Source: an uncultured Lachnospiraceae bacterium (lineage in GTDB: Bacteria; Bacillota; Clostridia; Lachnospirales; Lachnospiraceae). From it: 64,000 bases of DNA. Position numbers and translations under genes: made by a program. The stretch is taken from contig OMUP01000137.1 in assembly GCA_900314255.1 (NCBI GenBank), positions 36,371 through 100,370 on the forward strand, read 5' to 3'. This document shows, one piece after another, positions 16,788-25,607 of this stretch (positions are counted from its first letter, which is position 1; every line of letters starts with the position of its first letter). The notes below the pieces were generated by a model. It saw only the letters and a program-made list of their open reading frames with translations. It made no database searches and had not been told where the DNA came from.

Positions 16788-17862
16788 AGTTATCACTGCT
16801 GTCAGAACTCCTGCGCAGATGCACTTTATTTCGCGCATTCCGCCGGTTTTCCTCCGCCTGGTCCGCATAGTGGCGGCGTGTGGTGTTGACGTCTTTATGG
16901 CCCAGTACATCGGCCACAAGGTATATATCATGCGTTTCCTGATACAGATTGGTGCCATAGGTAGAACGGAGCTTGTGAGGAGTAATGTGTTTGACTGTCG
17001 TTACTGTCTGAGCATACTTTTTCACCATATATTCAATGGAGCGGACCCCCAGACGCGTTCCTTTCTGAGAAAGAAACAGGGCATCCTTGTCAGGTTCCGC
17101 TGCTTTCAAGGCCTTTCGCTGGTCGAGATAGGGCAGGAGTGCATCCCGCACCTCGTCTCCAAAGTACACAAAGCTTTCAGCGCCGCCCTTGCGGATGATC
17201 CGGATACGGTCATTGTCCAGATCGACATCCTTCACATCCAGCCCTGCGCACTCTGATACACGGATGCCGGTTCCGAGCATCAGCGTAAGAAGCGCCAGAT
17301 CGCGGCTCTTCAGTTTATTGTGAAAGACGAGCTGCTGCTTTGTCAGATGGTCACCGGACTCTACATTGTCCAGAAATTCGGCGACTTCATTCGGATCCAT
17401 CCGAATAATTGCCTTGTCATGGATTTTCGGAACCTGGACTTTGACAGCCGGATTGGACGTAATTTTGTCCATGCGGTAAAGATAGGCGAACAGAGCACGG
17501 ATTGAACAAAGCTTCCGCTTCAGTGCGCGGTCACCGTTAGAGACCAGCTCAGCCTGATCGTTGCGATAGACACGTTCATGGCGCAGAAAACTTTCAATCT
17601 GCTGGGCTGTAACGGAACCAAACTGTTCCAGTGTCACGTCCTTCATGTCCATGCCATTCATCGCCGGAAGTTCTGTCACCAGATACCGGAAGAAATTCCG
17701 GATGTCCCAGGCGTATGCAAGCTGTGTGCGCGGCTGCCGTGAGAATTCGATGGCATTGAAATACTCAGATACAAAAGGCGGGAGTTCTTTCAGAATTTCC
17801 GTGATCTTTTCAGCATAGACAACCTGATTTTGTTCGGTATATGTATTTGATTTATTCGGCAT
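16786..17862 (-). CDS. Tyrosine recombinase/integrase
   Basis: 358 aa from ATG 17862 (GAGG eight bases upstream); a TTG at 17904 lacks a ribosome site. N-terminal SAM-like core-binding domain (about residues 20-135) and catalytic domain with all active residues: Arg in GTGIRVSE, HKLRSTYG (His-x-x-Arg), the LGHKDVNTT His and the HYADQ Tyr. It could be a housekeeping XerC/D-type recombinase or a relic integrase. No phage genes, direct repeats or tRNA are next to it, and base composition matches neighbours, which favours a resident enzyme. Confidence 0.88.
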   Translation of the reverse strand: MPNKSNTYTEQNQVVYAEKITEILKELPPFVSEYFNAIEFSRQPRTQLAYAWDIRNFFRYLVTELPAMNGMDMKDVTLEQFGSVTAQQIESFLRHERVYRNDQAELVSNGDRALKRKLCSIRALFAYLYRMDKITSNPAVKVQVPKIHDKAIIRMDPNEVAEFLDNVESGDHLTKQQLVFHNKLKSRDLALLTLMLGTGIRVSECAGLDVKDVDLDNDRIRIIRKGGAESFVYFGDEVRDALLPYLDQRKALKAAEPDKDALFLSQKGTRLGVRSIEYMVKKYAQTVTTVKHITPHKLRSTYGTNLYQETHDIYLVADVLGHKDVNTTRRHYADQAEENRRNARNKVHLRRSSDSSDN

Positions 17863-18026
17863 TTTAAGTACCTCAGAAACTGCGTCCACAGACTCGGAAG
17901 GCAAAGAGAAGCATGCATTTATTTATTCGCTAAACGCAAGTTTAACGAAATGATAGTGGCTTTTTTAGTATACAAGTCTTTCTGGCTCTTTTCAAGCTCT
18001 GTGCGCATTATCGGCCATTTCGGCCA

Positions 18027-19247
18027 TTATCGGCGTTTGTCCGAACCTGAATCCGTACGTACAAGCCGGCCGCCGCTCGGGGCTGCTTCTTCTATCTGAA
18101 TTCTTGCGGTTTTTGCGTACCGGCGCAGCTTTTCCTTCTCGCCTTCTTCGCAGATGGAAATATTTGTACCTTTTTGTCCGTTTCGACCGGTGCGTCCGGC
18201 ACGATTCACAAAGGAGCGGATATCCTCCGGAAGTCTGTACTGAATGACAGCCGCGACGCCTCCGAGATTCATTCCGCGGCCCAGCGCATCGGTTGTTATC
18301 ATAATATTGGTCTGGCCCTCGTCAAACCGCCGTTTCTGATTTCGGATTTCGTTTTTATCAGACCTGCCATCTATATATGATACTCTGTATCCGCGGCGGT
18401 TAAGCTTCATATAAATCTGTCGGATTTCATAACCGTTTGATGTAAACAAAAGGATTTTATCGTCTTTCTTGAAGGTATTGATTATCTGACGTGCAGTCTC
18501 AAATCGCAGCCGAAGGGTTGTGAATACCGCGATATTGCGCACGGTATCCGGAATATGCATGGAAGAATCTCTGAATTCTGTATACGAATGCTTCAGCATG
18601 GCATCAAACAGGAACTCCGCACGCCGGTTCAATGTGGCTGAAAAACCAAGGAACTGTGTATCTCTCCAAAGCTTTGATGCGATATATATGCAGTCATCCC
18701 TGAATGAATGACTGGCAAGTTCATCTGCTTCATCCAGCACAAGAACCTGTGTCATATCCGGAAATGCCTGCTTTAATCCTAGATTCTGTACATGAAGCTT
18801 TTTTTCATTGATATATTTTCGGATAACTCCTGGTGTTCCGACAATGAAATTCGGGTGCTTTTTGCGAAGTTCTTCAAGCTGTCGGTTCCGGTTGCCTTCT
18901 GTCAGAAGTGACATCACTGAAAAGTCAAATCGCGGACCGGCTTTCTTAAGATCCTGAATCTCCCGGACAATCTGATGAACAAGTTCAGAGGATGGAACGA
19001 GAATGATGCCAAAGAGCCCGCTCATCGTCAGCGGATTATAGCGAACAGCAATAGGAAGCAGATAGGAAAGCGTTTTCCCGGAACCTGTCTCCGCCATGCC
19101 AAGAAAACTCTTTCCGGCTGCGATAAGGGGGTAAGAATTGGTTTGAATGGAAGTAGGGGTATTAATACTCTTCTCTTTCAGATAGGCCGTCAAATCGGCC
19201 GGAACACCAAGATCTGAAAAGGAAGGATTCTGATATGACTGTTTCAT
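18027..19247 (-). CDS. DEAD-box RNA helicase
   Basis: 406 aa. Two RecA-like domains with Q motif (FSDLGVPADL... INTPTSIQTNSYPLI), motif I AETGSGKT, motif II LDEAD, motif III SATLN, and C-terminal motifs ITTDALGRGMNL and NRAGRTGRNGQ. Unwinds RNA with ATP, for example in ribosome assembly or mRNA decay. Motif VI is HRAGRTGR in most family members; here the first residue is Asn. A short basic tail (VRTDSGSDKRR) ends the protein. Own promoter at 19351-19379 and a roughly 95-base 5' leader containing a perfect hairpin CCGTAAT/ATTACGG. Confidence 0.92.
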   Translation of the reverse strand: MKQSYQNPSFSDLGVPADLTAYLKEKSINTPTSIQTNSYPLIAAGKSFLGMAETGSGKTLSYLLPIAVRYNPLTMSGLFGIILVPSSELVHQIVREIQDLKKAGPRFDFSVMSLLTEGNRNRQLEELRKKHPNFIVGTPGVIRKYINEKKLHVQNLGLKQAFPDMTQVLVLDEADELASHSFRDDCIYIASKLWRDTQFLGFSATLNRRAEFLFDAMLKHSYTEFRDSSMHIPDTVRNIAVFTTLRLRFETARQIINTFKKDDKILLFTSNGYEIRQIYMKLNRRGYRVSYIDGRSDKNEIRNQKRRFDEGQTNIMITTDALGRGMNLGGVAAVIQYRLPEDIRSFVNRAGRTGRNGQKGTNISICEEGEKEKLRRYAKTARIQIEEAAPSGGRLVRTDSGSDKRR

Positions 19248-19350
19248 CGGGTAACCTCACGGATAGAATTAAACCAGACCCGTAATGAAAATTACGGAAG
19301 GCAGGTCCGGCTTAATCCTTGAGTTTTACCGGCTTTGTCTGCCTTTGGTT

Positions 19351-19379
19351 CTTATAAAAGACTATCACAAATCTGTCAG
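19351..19379 (-). promoter_or_regulatory. Promoter of the DEAD-box gene
   Basis: On the minus strand CTGACA (19379-19374), 17-base spacer, TATAAG (19356-19351). The leader to the start codon at 19247 is about 95 bases and contains a 7-bp hairpin on a four-base loop (about 19285-19302), which could slow translation. Confidence 0.65.
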
Positions 19380-19424
19380 GTTTTCTATCCGGATGTCAGA
19401 CCGGTGTGTGCCGCATACCAGTCA

Positions 19425-19814
19425 TCAGCGCGCAGCCGAATCCGCATCTGCCCAGTAATAAATCACCAGCCTGCTGCCTGCTTTGATGGTATTGTCTGTG
19501 AGACCGTTCATTTTTTTCACGCTCTTTATATAGTCTCTGCGGTTTTCACAGGAAGAATCGTAATACCGACCGGCAATATCCCAGAGCGTGTCATGGTTTT
19601 CAATGGTTATGCTTGTATAGTATTTCGTTTTAGGCTCACCAGATGCCGATTTTGCGGATACATCGGAAGTACGGATCATAACCAGTACCATGATCGTGGC
19701 AGCTGCCATCAGAACAAAAAGCCGCGCTCTTCTCCTCTGACTGTTCTTTCTGCGTGCGGCAGCGTTGTGGCGTTTTCCTGTGTGATGAATGTCATGTCTC
19801 GCTGTATATGTCAT
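19425..19814 (-). CDS. LysM-domain membrane protein, SOS-controlled (YneA-like)
   Basis: 129 aa: basic cytoplasmic N-terminus (about 1-30), one membrane helix (about 31-48), and one extracytoplasmic LysM domain (about 68-120; ENHDTLWDIAGRYYDSS ... KMNGLTDNTIKAGSRLVI). This architecture is that of YneA, the Bacillus SOS-induced cell-division suppressor. LexA-type boxes in its promoter support the same role, although protein identity to YneA is not assessable here. The ribosome site is GAGGGGG. The gene stands alone between the helicase and the TRAP transporter genes, rather than beside lexA as in Bacillus. Confidence 0.8.
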   Translation of the reverse strand: MTYTARHDIHHTGKRHNAAARRKNSQRRRARLFVLMAAATIMVLVMIRTSDVSAKSASGEPKTKYYTSITIENHDTLWDIAGRYYDSSCENRRDYIKSVKKMNGLTDNTIKAGSRLVIYYWADADSAAR

Positions 19815-19835
19815 TGTACGCCCCCTCGTTCGAAA

Positions 19836-19909
19836 CGAACAAATGTTCTTATATGGCCATTATAGCATGCGAACATTTGTTTGCAAGCAGAGAATCGAAA
19901 ATATGTTCG
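19836..19909 (-). promoter_or_regulatory. SOS promoter with three LexA-box-like sites
   Basis: Minus-strand -10 TATAAT (19864-19859) with TTGCAA about 16 bases upstream. Box 1 CGAACAAATGTTCT (19836-19849) lies just downstream of the -10; box 2 CGAACATTTGTTTG (19870-19883) covers the spacer and touches the -35; box 3 CGAAAATATGTTCG (19896-19909) sits in the centre of a 14-bp perfect inverted repeat (about 19888-19919). Boxes 1 and 2 match the Gram-positive consensus GAAC-N4-GTTC/T. Confidence 0.8.
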
Positions 19910-19956
19910 ATTCTCTGCTGCCAGGAACGGTGACGTTCAGTTGAACCGACACAATC

Positions 19957-19993
19957 AAAAAAACCGGAATCGGATATATACATCCGACTCCGG
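19957..19993 (-). terminator. Terminator after the TRAP transporter genes
   Basis: A 12-bp stem (19964-19975 with 19982-19993, one G-T wobble), six-base loop, followed on the minus strand by seven T (19963-19957). Confidence 0.9.
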
Positions 19994-20018
19994 AAACATT
20001 TGCCATTTAAATGTTTGT

Positions 20019-22010
20019 TCAGGCAGCTGCTGCCTTTGGCGTTCTACTCATGCGGTACTGTATGAAGACCGATCCGAATACGAGAACCAGACCGATGATA
20101 TCGGTCACTGTTTCCGGTGCGATCAGCATCAGGCCGCCGATGGCAAAAACAATACGGAGAATGACAGGCACCTTTATAAACAGATACCCCTCAAAAGCCG
20201 CGCCGAGGGCAAAGAGGCCGATGAGTGTTGTACAGGTCACGACGATCACGTCCAGAGGCGTTGAATTGACCAGAATCAGCGCCGGGTTATAACAGATCAC
20301 ATAAGGAACGATAAAGGCCGCTATCGCCAGCTGAGAGGCTCTGAAAGCTGTCTTCATCGGATTTGCCTTTGCTATTGCAGCACCTGCATAGGCAGCCAGT
20401 GCGACAGGCGGCGTAATGTCGGCCACAATTCCGAAATAGAAGACAAAGTAATGGGCGGCGATGGCAGGTACACCCATGCGGATCAGGATCGGCGCACAGG
20501 TTGCCGCCATGATGCAGTATGTTGCCGTAGTCGGTACGCCCATGCCAAGGACTATGCAGCAGAGCATCGTGAGAACCAGTGCGATGATGAGATGTGTACC
20601 GGCCACTTTGATAATACCGTTGATAAGCTCATTGGCAAGACCGGTCATCGTGATGGATCCGGAGATGATGCCGGCGACACCGCAGGCAGCTGCCACAGTG
20701 ATCGTGCCCTTTCCTCCTGCTTCCAGTGCATCAAAGAATTTTTTCGGAGTGATTCTGTTTTCCTTGTTAAACAGGCTCACGACAATCGAAAGCACAATGG
20801 AGTAAGCTGCTGCCCTCTGCATGGTCATATAGTTTCCCGAAACCCAGATGACAAGCATGACGAGCGGAAGCAGCAGATAAAGCTTGCGGACAAGATCGCC
20901 GATGTGCGGAAGCTGGTCTTTCGGCAGACCCGCGAGGCCTTCCTTCTTTGCTTCCATGTGAACAGAAATGAAAATTCCGCTGAAATACAGAAGTGCCGGT
21001 ATAATTGCCGCCACCAGAATCTGCGAATACGGAACGCCCAGGAAATCAGCCATCAGAAATGCCGCGGCGCCCATGATCGGCGGCATGATCTGGCCGCCGG
21101 TCGAAGCGGCTGCCTCTACAGCACCGGCGAATTCCGGCTTGAATCCGGTTTTCTTCATCATCGGAATCGTGACAGAACCTGTCGTCACGGTATTGCCCAC
21201 CGATGAACCGGAAACCATGCCGCACAGCGCGGAGGAAATTACAGACACCTTTGCCGGTCCGCCTGAATATTTGCCGGCCACGCAGTTTGCGAGAGAAATG
21301 AAAAACTGCGAAATTCCGGTCCGCTCAAGGAAAGCTCCGAACAGAATGAAAATTACAATATACCTTGAGCAGACATTGACAGGCGTCGAGAAAATGCCTT
21401 CCTTCGTGTAGAAAATGTTGCGGACAAAATACCGGACGCGCCCGTAAAAAGACGGATTGGTCAGTCCGAAACACAGCGCATACACGACAAAGAACAGCGC
21501 GACAATCAGAATCGGCAGTCCCACACACCGTCTTGTCACTTCCAGCAGGATAACGATGCCGACGATGCCGATCACAATCTGATACGGCTCAAATCTTGTT
21601 CCCTGCTGAATAATGGACTGCGCATTGAATGTGAAGTAAAAGTACGAAAACATGCCCGCAATCATCATCAGAATATCATACCAGGGCATATAATTTTCGC
21701 GGGTCTCGCCTTTTTTGGCCGGATAGACCAGAAAGCCCATCAGAATGATCAGGCCGAGAAACGATGTCAGACGGATTTCCTCAAGAAATGTAGCAAACAG
21801 CGTCACCCAGATGCACCAGATGGAAAATGCGATCACAATGCAGCGCACGACAACAGCAGGCACGCCGGTCCAAATCCGGGTATTTGATTCCCGGTCATAC
21901 TTTTTCATCACGGCATCAACCGTAGCAGCGGCCTGTCCTGCATCGCCTCCGCTCTCCCGTGCGGAATCCGTCAGGGGTCTTCCCGTATTATGCATGTCTT
22001 TTTCTTTCAT
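20019..22010 (-). CDS. TRAP transporter fused permease (DctQM-type, TAXI system)
   Basis: 663 aa, very hydrophobic. Small (DctQ-like) and large (DctM-like) membrane subunits are joined in one chain, as in TAXI-type TRAP systems; signature regions are MVSGSSVGNTVTTGSVTIPMM, the nearby GGQIMPPIMGAAAFLMADF, and a second-repeat VPTTATYCIMAA with GIVADITPPVALAAYAG. Takes up an organic acid or similar solute using an ion gradient, with the binding protein encoded immediately upstream (15-bp gap). Substrate unknown. Followed by a strong terminator. Confidence 0.92.
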   Translation of the reverse strand: MKEKDMHNTGRPLTDSARESGGDAGQAAATVDAVMKKYDRESNTRIWTGVPAVVVRCIVIAFSIWCIWVTLFATFLEEIRLTSFLGLIILMGFLVYPAKKGETRENYMPWYDILMMIAGMFSYFYFTFNAQSIIQQGTRFEPYQIVIGIVGIVILLEVTRRCVGLPILIVALFFVVYALCFGLTNPSFYGRVRYFVRNIFYTKEGIFSTPVNVCSRYIVIFILFGAFLERTGISQFFISLANCVAGKYSGGPAKVSVISSALCGMVSGSSVGNTVTTGSVTIPMMKKTGFKPEFAGAVEAAASTGGQIMPPIMGAAAFLMADFLGVPYSQILVAAIIPALLYFSGIFISVHMEAKKEGLAGLPKDQLPHIGDLVRKLYLLLPLVMLVIWVSGNYMTMQRAAAYSIVLSIVVSLFNKENRITPKKFFDALEAGGKGTITVAAACGVAGIISGSITMTGLANELINGIIKVAGTHLIIALVLTMLCCIVLGMGVPTTATYCIMAATCAPILIRMGVPAIAAHYFVFYFGIVADITPPVALAAYAGAAIAKANPMKTAFRASQLAIAAFIVPYVICYNPALILVNSTPLDVIVVTCTTLIGLFALGAAFEGYLFIKVPVILRIVFAIGGLMLIAPETVTDIIGLVLVFGSVFIQYRMSRTPKAAAA

Positions 22011-22025
22011 CCCTCTTCTGCCCCC

Positions 22026-23006
22026 TTACAGTGTATCTTCCGACGGGTCCAGTGTTTCAACATCAATTCCGTGTTCTTTGTAGTATTTTGCCGCCCCGGC
22101 GTGGAACGGAGCCGCTTGAACACTGGATGCATTTTCCACGGAGAGTTCTGCGCCCTTGGCATTTTCTGCTGAAATTTCATCGATATGGTCAAAAATGGCG
22201 GCAGTCATGTCGTAGACCAGATCATCCGGAAGGCTGGCTGAAACGATAATGGTTGCCTCGACAGAAATTGTGTTGATATCTTCGGTTTGCCCCGGATACG
22301 TACCCGCTTCAATGGTCTGCGTGGAATAATACGGATGCTCTGACAGCAGCTTTTCCTGCAGAGAACCGTCAATCGGGATAAAGGAAACGCCATTGGTCGT
22401 CGCCAGCTCGGTAATGGCCGGTGTCGGTGCTCCGGCCACAATAAATGCGGCATCGATCATTCCGTCTTTCAGCGCCTCCTTGCTGGCGTCAAAGGACTGA
22501 TACTGCGGCCGGATATCATCAAGCGTAAGTCCTGCTGCCTCCAGTACATCCAGCGCATTGAAGTACACGCCGGAACCGGCTTCTCCGATTGAGACCCGTT
22601 TTCCCCGCAGATCTTCGACGGTCCGGATTTCCGGATCCATTGAGAAAAGCTGAACGGTTTCGTTGTACAGTGCCCCGAGGACCCGGAAATCATGCGTTGG
22701 GCCGTCGCTTTCAAAGGATTTGGTGCCGTTCCATGCATAGGCACATACATCCGACTGCGTGAAGCCCAGCTGAAAATCGCCATCCTGTATTGACTGAATA
22801 TTGACTTTGGAACCGCCGGAGCTGACCGCTGTCACCCGGGCATCTGAATAGTTGGTGATGTACTGTGCGAGAACACCGCCATAGGCATAATACGTCCCGG
22901 CAGTTCCGCCTGTTCCGAACATCATTCTTGTCTGACCGCATCCGGATAAAACCAAGGACACAGCAAGAAGCAATGTGCTGAGTATGGATATCCCTTTTCT
23001 TTTCAC
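22026..23006 (-). CDS. TAXI-family TRAP solute-binding lipoprotein
   Basis: 326 aa from GTG 23006, chosen because AAGGAGG lies seven bases upstream; the frame is open further upstream without a ribosome site. Signal peptide with lipobox LSGC (about residues 17-20) means lipid anchoring after LspA processing. The mature part begins with the TAXI segment MMFGTGGTAGTYYAYGGVLA and contains SVGEAGSGVYFNALDVLEAAGL and DAAFIVAGAPTPAI. Delivers solute to the fused permease encoded next. AT-rich DNA upstream (23007-23229) holds divergent control regions. Confidence 0.92.
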   Translation of the reverse strand: MKRKGISILSTLLLAVSLVLSGCGQTRMMFGTGGTAGTYYAYGGVLAQYITNYSDARVTAVSSGGSKVNIQSIQDGDFQLGFTQSDVCAYAWNGTKSFESDGPTHDFRVLGALYNETVQLFSMDPEIRTVEDLRGKRVSIGEAGSGVYFNALDVLEAAGLTLDDIRPQYQSFDASKEALKDGMIDAAFIVAGAPTPAITELATTNGVSFIPIDGSLQEKLLSEHPYYSTQTIEAGTYPGQTEDINTISVEATIIVSASLPDDLVYDMTAAIFDHIDEISAENAKGAELSVENASSVQAAPFHAGAAKYYKEHGIDVETLDPSEDTL

Positions 23007-23229
23007 GGCAGATCCTCCTTCGTAGTTCAGATTTGTATGTAAGAAAAATCTTCGAAAAATTTTACAAGACTTTAACACATACATTCTTCTGAATTTTAAC
23101 AGAAGTGAACTGATAAATACAGTCTCGTATTCCTTTCGTTATTTTGTTAAAGTAATGACTGTAAAGGGAAAATTTTACCTTGAATATTTTCCGCGGAAAC
23201 CGGAAAGTTTTATACAGGGAGGGAAAACA

Positions 23230-23841
23230 ATGAATCATCAGTCGGGGCTCCCGGTCATCACGATCAGCCGGCAGTACGGAGCCGGCGGCCGGACCGTCGC
23301 CAGAGGGCTTTCTGCGCGTTTTGACATTCCGTGGTATGACCGGGATTTTGTTGCGGAAACAGCCGCAAAATCCGGGTATTCTGAGGACGATATCCGAAAA
23401 GAGGGCGAGCGTCTCTCAGCCGGCGGACGCTTTCTGAACTCTGTGCTGAATACTTCTGCCGCCTATTCCAGCTCGCACGACGGGATTTTTCTTGCGCAGA
23501 AACAGGTCATCATGGATTTATCGGCATCTCCGTGTATTATTGTAGGAAGATGCGCTGATTTTATTCTGCGTGAGGCGAAAGTTCCGTGCTTCTCACTGTT
23601 TCTGTATGCGGATCTGCCTTTCCGCCTGAAGCGCGCGCAGCAGCTGAAAGAAAACGGCGATATGGACCTGAAGAAATATGTCGAAAAGATCGACAGACAG
23701 CGGGATACTTATTATCGGAACTACACCCACCATTCCATGGGAGACTTTGCGCTCTACGATCTGTGCCTGAATTCCGGAAGAATTCCGATAGACGAAAATA
23801 TTGATCTCATTGCACAGATGATCGAAGCACTGTCCCGGTAA
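23230..23841 (+). CDS. Cytidylate kinase-like family protein (second copy)
   Basis: 203 aa from ATG 23230, with GGGAGGG seven bases upstream; earlier in-frame codons run through AT-rich, promoter-like DNA. P-loop SRQYGAGGRTVARGL, then CIIVGRCADFIL, YYRNYTHHSMGDFALYDLCL: the same motif order as the protein at 13657-14304, so the two are paralogues. Nucleotide or small-molecule kinase by fold; substrate unproven. It precedes lexA by 89 bp but has a different likely control, since the LexA box lies after its stop. Confidence 0.85.
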   Translation: MNHQSGLPVITISRQYGAGGRTVARGLSARFDIPWYDRDFVAETAAKSGYSEDDIRKEGERLSAGGRFLNSVLNTSAAYSSSHDGIFLAQKQVIMDLSASPCIIVGRCADFILREAKVPCFSLFLYADLPFRLKRAQQLKENGDMDLKKYVEKIDRQRDTYYRNYTHHSMGDFALYDLCLNSGRIPIDENIDLIAQMIEALSR

Positions 23842-23847
23842 TTCAGT

Positions 23848-23897
23848 CGAATATTTGTTCGGTTTTTATTGCTTTCCGGCAGTGAAGATGGTATGCT
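23848..23897 (+). promoter_or_regulatory. LexA box and probable lexA promoter
   Basis: CGAATATTTGTTCG (23848-23861) resembles the LexA consensus, one base off in the first half. TTGCTT (23869-23874), 17 bases, TATGCT (23892-23897) is a candidate promoter just downstream; a second TATAAA at 23903 has no good -35. Fits autoregulation of lexA. Confidence 0.65.
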
Positions 23898-23930
23898 GAC
23901 ACTATAAAACATTTCTGATCGGAGTGTCAT

Positions 23931-24548
23931 ATGCCGGAAAAACTGAGTGCGAAACAAGAGGAAATTCTGGAATTCATCAAACAGGAAATTCTGGAAAAAG
24001 GATATCCGCCGTCTGTACGCGATATCTGTCAGGCTGTGGGCCTGAAATCCACTTCTTCCGTGCATGCACATCTGGAAAAGCTTGAAGAATACGGGTATAT
24101 CCGCCGCGATCCGGCCAAATCCAGAACGATCGAGATTCTGGATGATACCTTCGGCGCACAGCGCAAAGAGATGGTCAATGTTCCGGAAGTCGGAACTGTC
24201 GCTGCCGGAATGCCGCTCCTTGCCGATCAGAATATCACGGACTACATTCCGATCCCCGCTGAAATGCTCCCCAACGCCGAAACTTTTATTCTGAAGGTAC
24301 GAGGCGAAAGTATGATCAATGCCGGCATTTTAAACGGTGATCGTCTGATCGTGGAGCGGCAGAATACGGCCGGCAACGGTGAAATAGTCGTAGCTCTCAT
24401 CGATGATTCCGCAACGGTCAAGCGCTTTTACAAAGAAAAAGGACATGTCCGCCTCCAGCCTGAAAATGACGCGATGGATCCCATTATTGTTCCGGACTGC
24501 AGGATCCTTGGCAAAGTAGTCGGCCTTTTCCGGACAGATATCCGGTAA
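23931..24548 (+). CDS. lexA: LexA repressor
   Basis: 205 aa. N-terminal winged helix (about 1-70; [21 protein letters not shown] is the recognition region) and C-terminal S24 peptidase-like domain with the self-cleavage bond Ala92-Gly93 (TVAAGMP), catalytic Ser127 (RGESM) and Lys164 (ATVKRF). Represses SOS genes until RecA-stimulated autocleavage. In this window the visible target besides itself is the LysM gene at 19425-19814. The start has GATCGGAG upstream and gives the standard family N-terminus. Confidence 0.97.
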   Translation: MPEKLSAKQEEILEFIKQEILEKGYPPSVRDICQAVGLKSTSSVHAHLEKLEEYGYIRRDPAKSRTIEILDDTFGAQRKEMVNVPEVGTVAAGMPLLADQNITDYIPIPAEMLPNAETFILKVRGESMINAGILNGDRLIVERQNTAGNGEIVVALIDDSATVKRFYKEKGHVRLQPENDAMDPIIVPDCRILGKVVGLFRTDIR

Positions 24549-24564
24549 TATTTTCAATCGATCA

Positions 24565-24597
24565 AAAAAGCCGCTGGAATAACACCCGCGGCTTTTT
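24565..24597. terminator. Bidirectional terminator between lexA and rsfS
   Basis: AAAAAGCCGC (24565-24574) pairs with GCGGCTTTTT (24588-24597), 13-base loop, giving a T tract in both directions. Confidence 0.88.
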
Positions 24598-24654
24598 CAA
24601 TATTCAATAGTCTCTGTTTCAGTTCAGACGGCAGCATCTGGATTTGCAAGGTTT

Positions 24655-25002
24655 TTACAGTTCCTTCGGATCGATGACTTTTCCGTCTTCCCAGATCCGC
24701 TCCAGATCATAGAAGAGCCTGTCTTGCCTGTCGAAAACATGAATGATTACATCCTGATAATCAAGCAGGATCCATTTTCCGGCGGCATATCCTTCTACTC
24801 TCGGATCTTCGGCGCCGGCACGCCCCAGAATTTCTTCCACATTGTCTGCCAGAGCGTGTACCTGGTGAATATTGTCTCCGTCTGCGATGATGAAATAATC
24901 CGCGATCGTCGAGATTCTGCGGATATCAAGGACGCGGATGTCTTCAGCTTTTTTGTCCTCCAGTGCTTTTACGGCAAGTCTGGCCAGTTCACTTGATGTC
25001 AT
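24655..25002 (-). CDS. rsfS: Ribosomal silencing factor RsfS
   Basis: 115 aa, the whole Iojap/RsfS domain: VLDIRRISTIADYFIIADGDNIHQVHALADNVEE and GKWILLDYQDVIIHVFDRQDRLFYDLERIW. Binds ribosomal protein L14 and prevents subunit joining during starvation. Four-base overlap with yqeK upstream, in the standard Firmicute order yhbY-nadD-yqeK-rsfS. It is the last gene of this minus-strand operon. Confidence 0.95.
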   Translation of the reverse strand: MTSSELARLAVKALEDKKAEDIRVLDIRRISTIADYFIIADGDNIHQVHALADNVEEILGRAGAEDPRVEGYAAGKWILLDYQDVIIHVFDRQDRLFYDLERIWEDGKVIDPKEL

Positions 25003-25607
25003 GATTTCTGTTCCTTTCCGTTCGGATCAAAAAGATCGGCATAATAGCGGTATGTCTGTTCCGTCATCGGATCGATCATTTTGCCTTTTTCCTTAAGATA
25101 GGCAAGTGTATCCGCCGTCACTGTGAAAATTGCCCGCTGAATGTCGACAAATGCTTCTTCTCGTACTTTCGGAAGATCAGATGCCTGATTTCTTCTGGGC
25201 TCGATATAGTCTGCGAGAAAGATGATTTCTTCCAGTCTCGTCATATTCGGTTTTCCGGTCGTGTGAAATGCAATAGCACTGCAGATTTCCGGGTCTTCAA
25301 TTCCGTACAGGCGTTTTGCATACTCGGCTCCGAGTTTTGCATGAAGAAGATAAGGACTTTTCCTCTCATACGGGGTAATTACAAGACCATACACTTCACA
25401 TTCGGTTATCTTGCTGCTGTCCGGAACACATTTTGCACAATCGTGGAGAAGACCGGCAACATAGGCCCTCTGTACATCCACGCCGTATCGCATGGCCAGA
25501 CACGCAGCTGTGTCGGCGACACCGAGTGTGTGGCGGTACCGGTTCTTGTCGGCAGCCAGTGCTTTTTTTACTTTTTTCCGCAGCCCTTCAATATATTCGT
25601 TATCCAA
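24999..25607 (-). CDS. yqeK: YqeK-type HD-domain diadenosine tetraphosphatase
   Basis: 202 aa from a TTG start overlapping the nadD end. HD-domain hydrolase: HTLGVADTAACLAMRYG, VAGLLHDCAKCVPD (the HD pair), and AIAFHTTG. The YqeK family hydrolyses diadenosine tetraphosphate symmetrically to two ADP. Rather acidic C-terminus. Coupled between nadD and rsfS. The start is set by the reading frame beginning and an AGAAGG site about ten bases upstream; no ATG is better placed. Confidence 0.9.
   Translation of the reverse strand: MDNEYIEGLRKKVKKALAADKNRYRHTLGVADTAACLAMRYGVDVQRAYVAGLLHDCAKCVPDSSKITECEVYGLVITPYERKSPYLLHAKLGAEYAKRLYGIEDPEICSAIAFHTTGKPNMTRLEEIIFLADYIEPRRNQASDLPKVREEAFVDIQRAIFTVTADTLAYLKEKGKMIDPMTEQTYRYYADLFDPNGKEQKS

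Noticed and set aside
19335-19865. Open frame on the + strand opposite the LysM gene
   Set aside because: Runs through the SOS promoter and is antisense to a gene with a recognisable domain.
16786-24548. A genomic island bounded by the recombinase gene
   Set aside because: No flanking repeats, no tRNA, and the genes that follow (helicase, TRAP transporter, lexA) have compositions like the rest.
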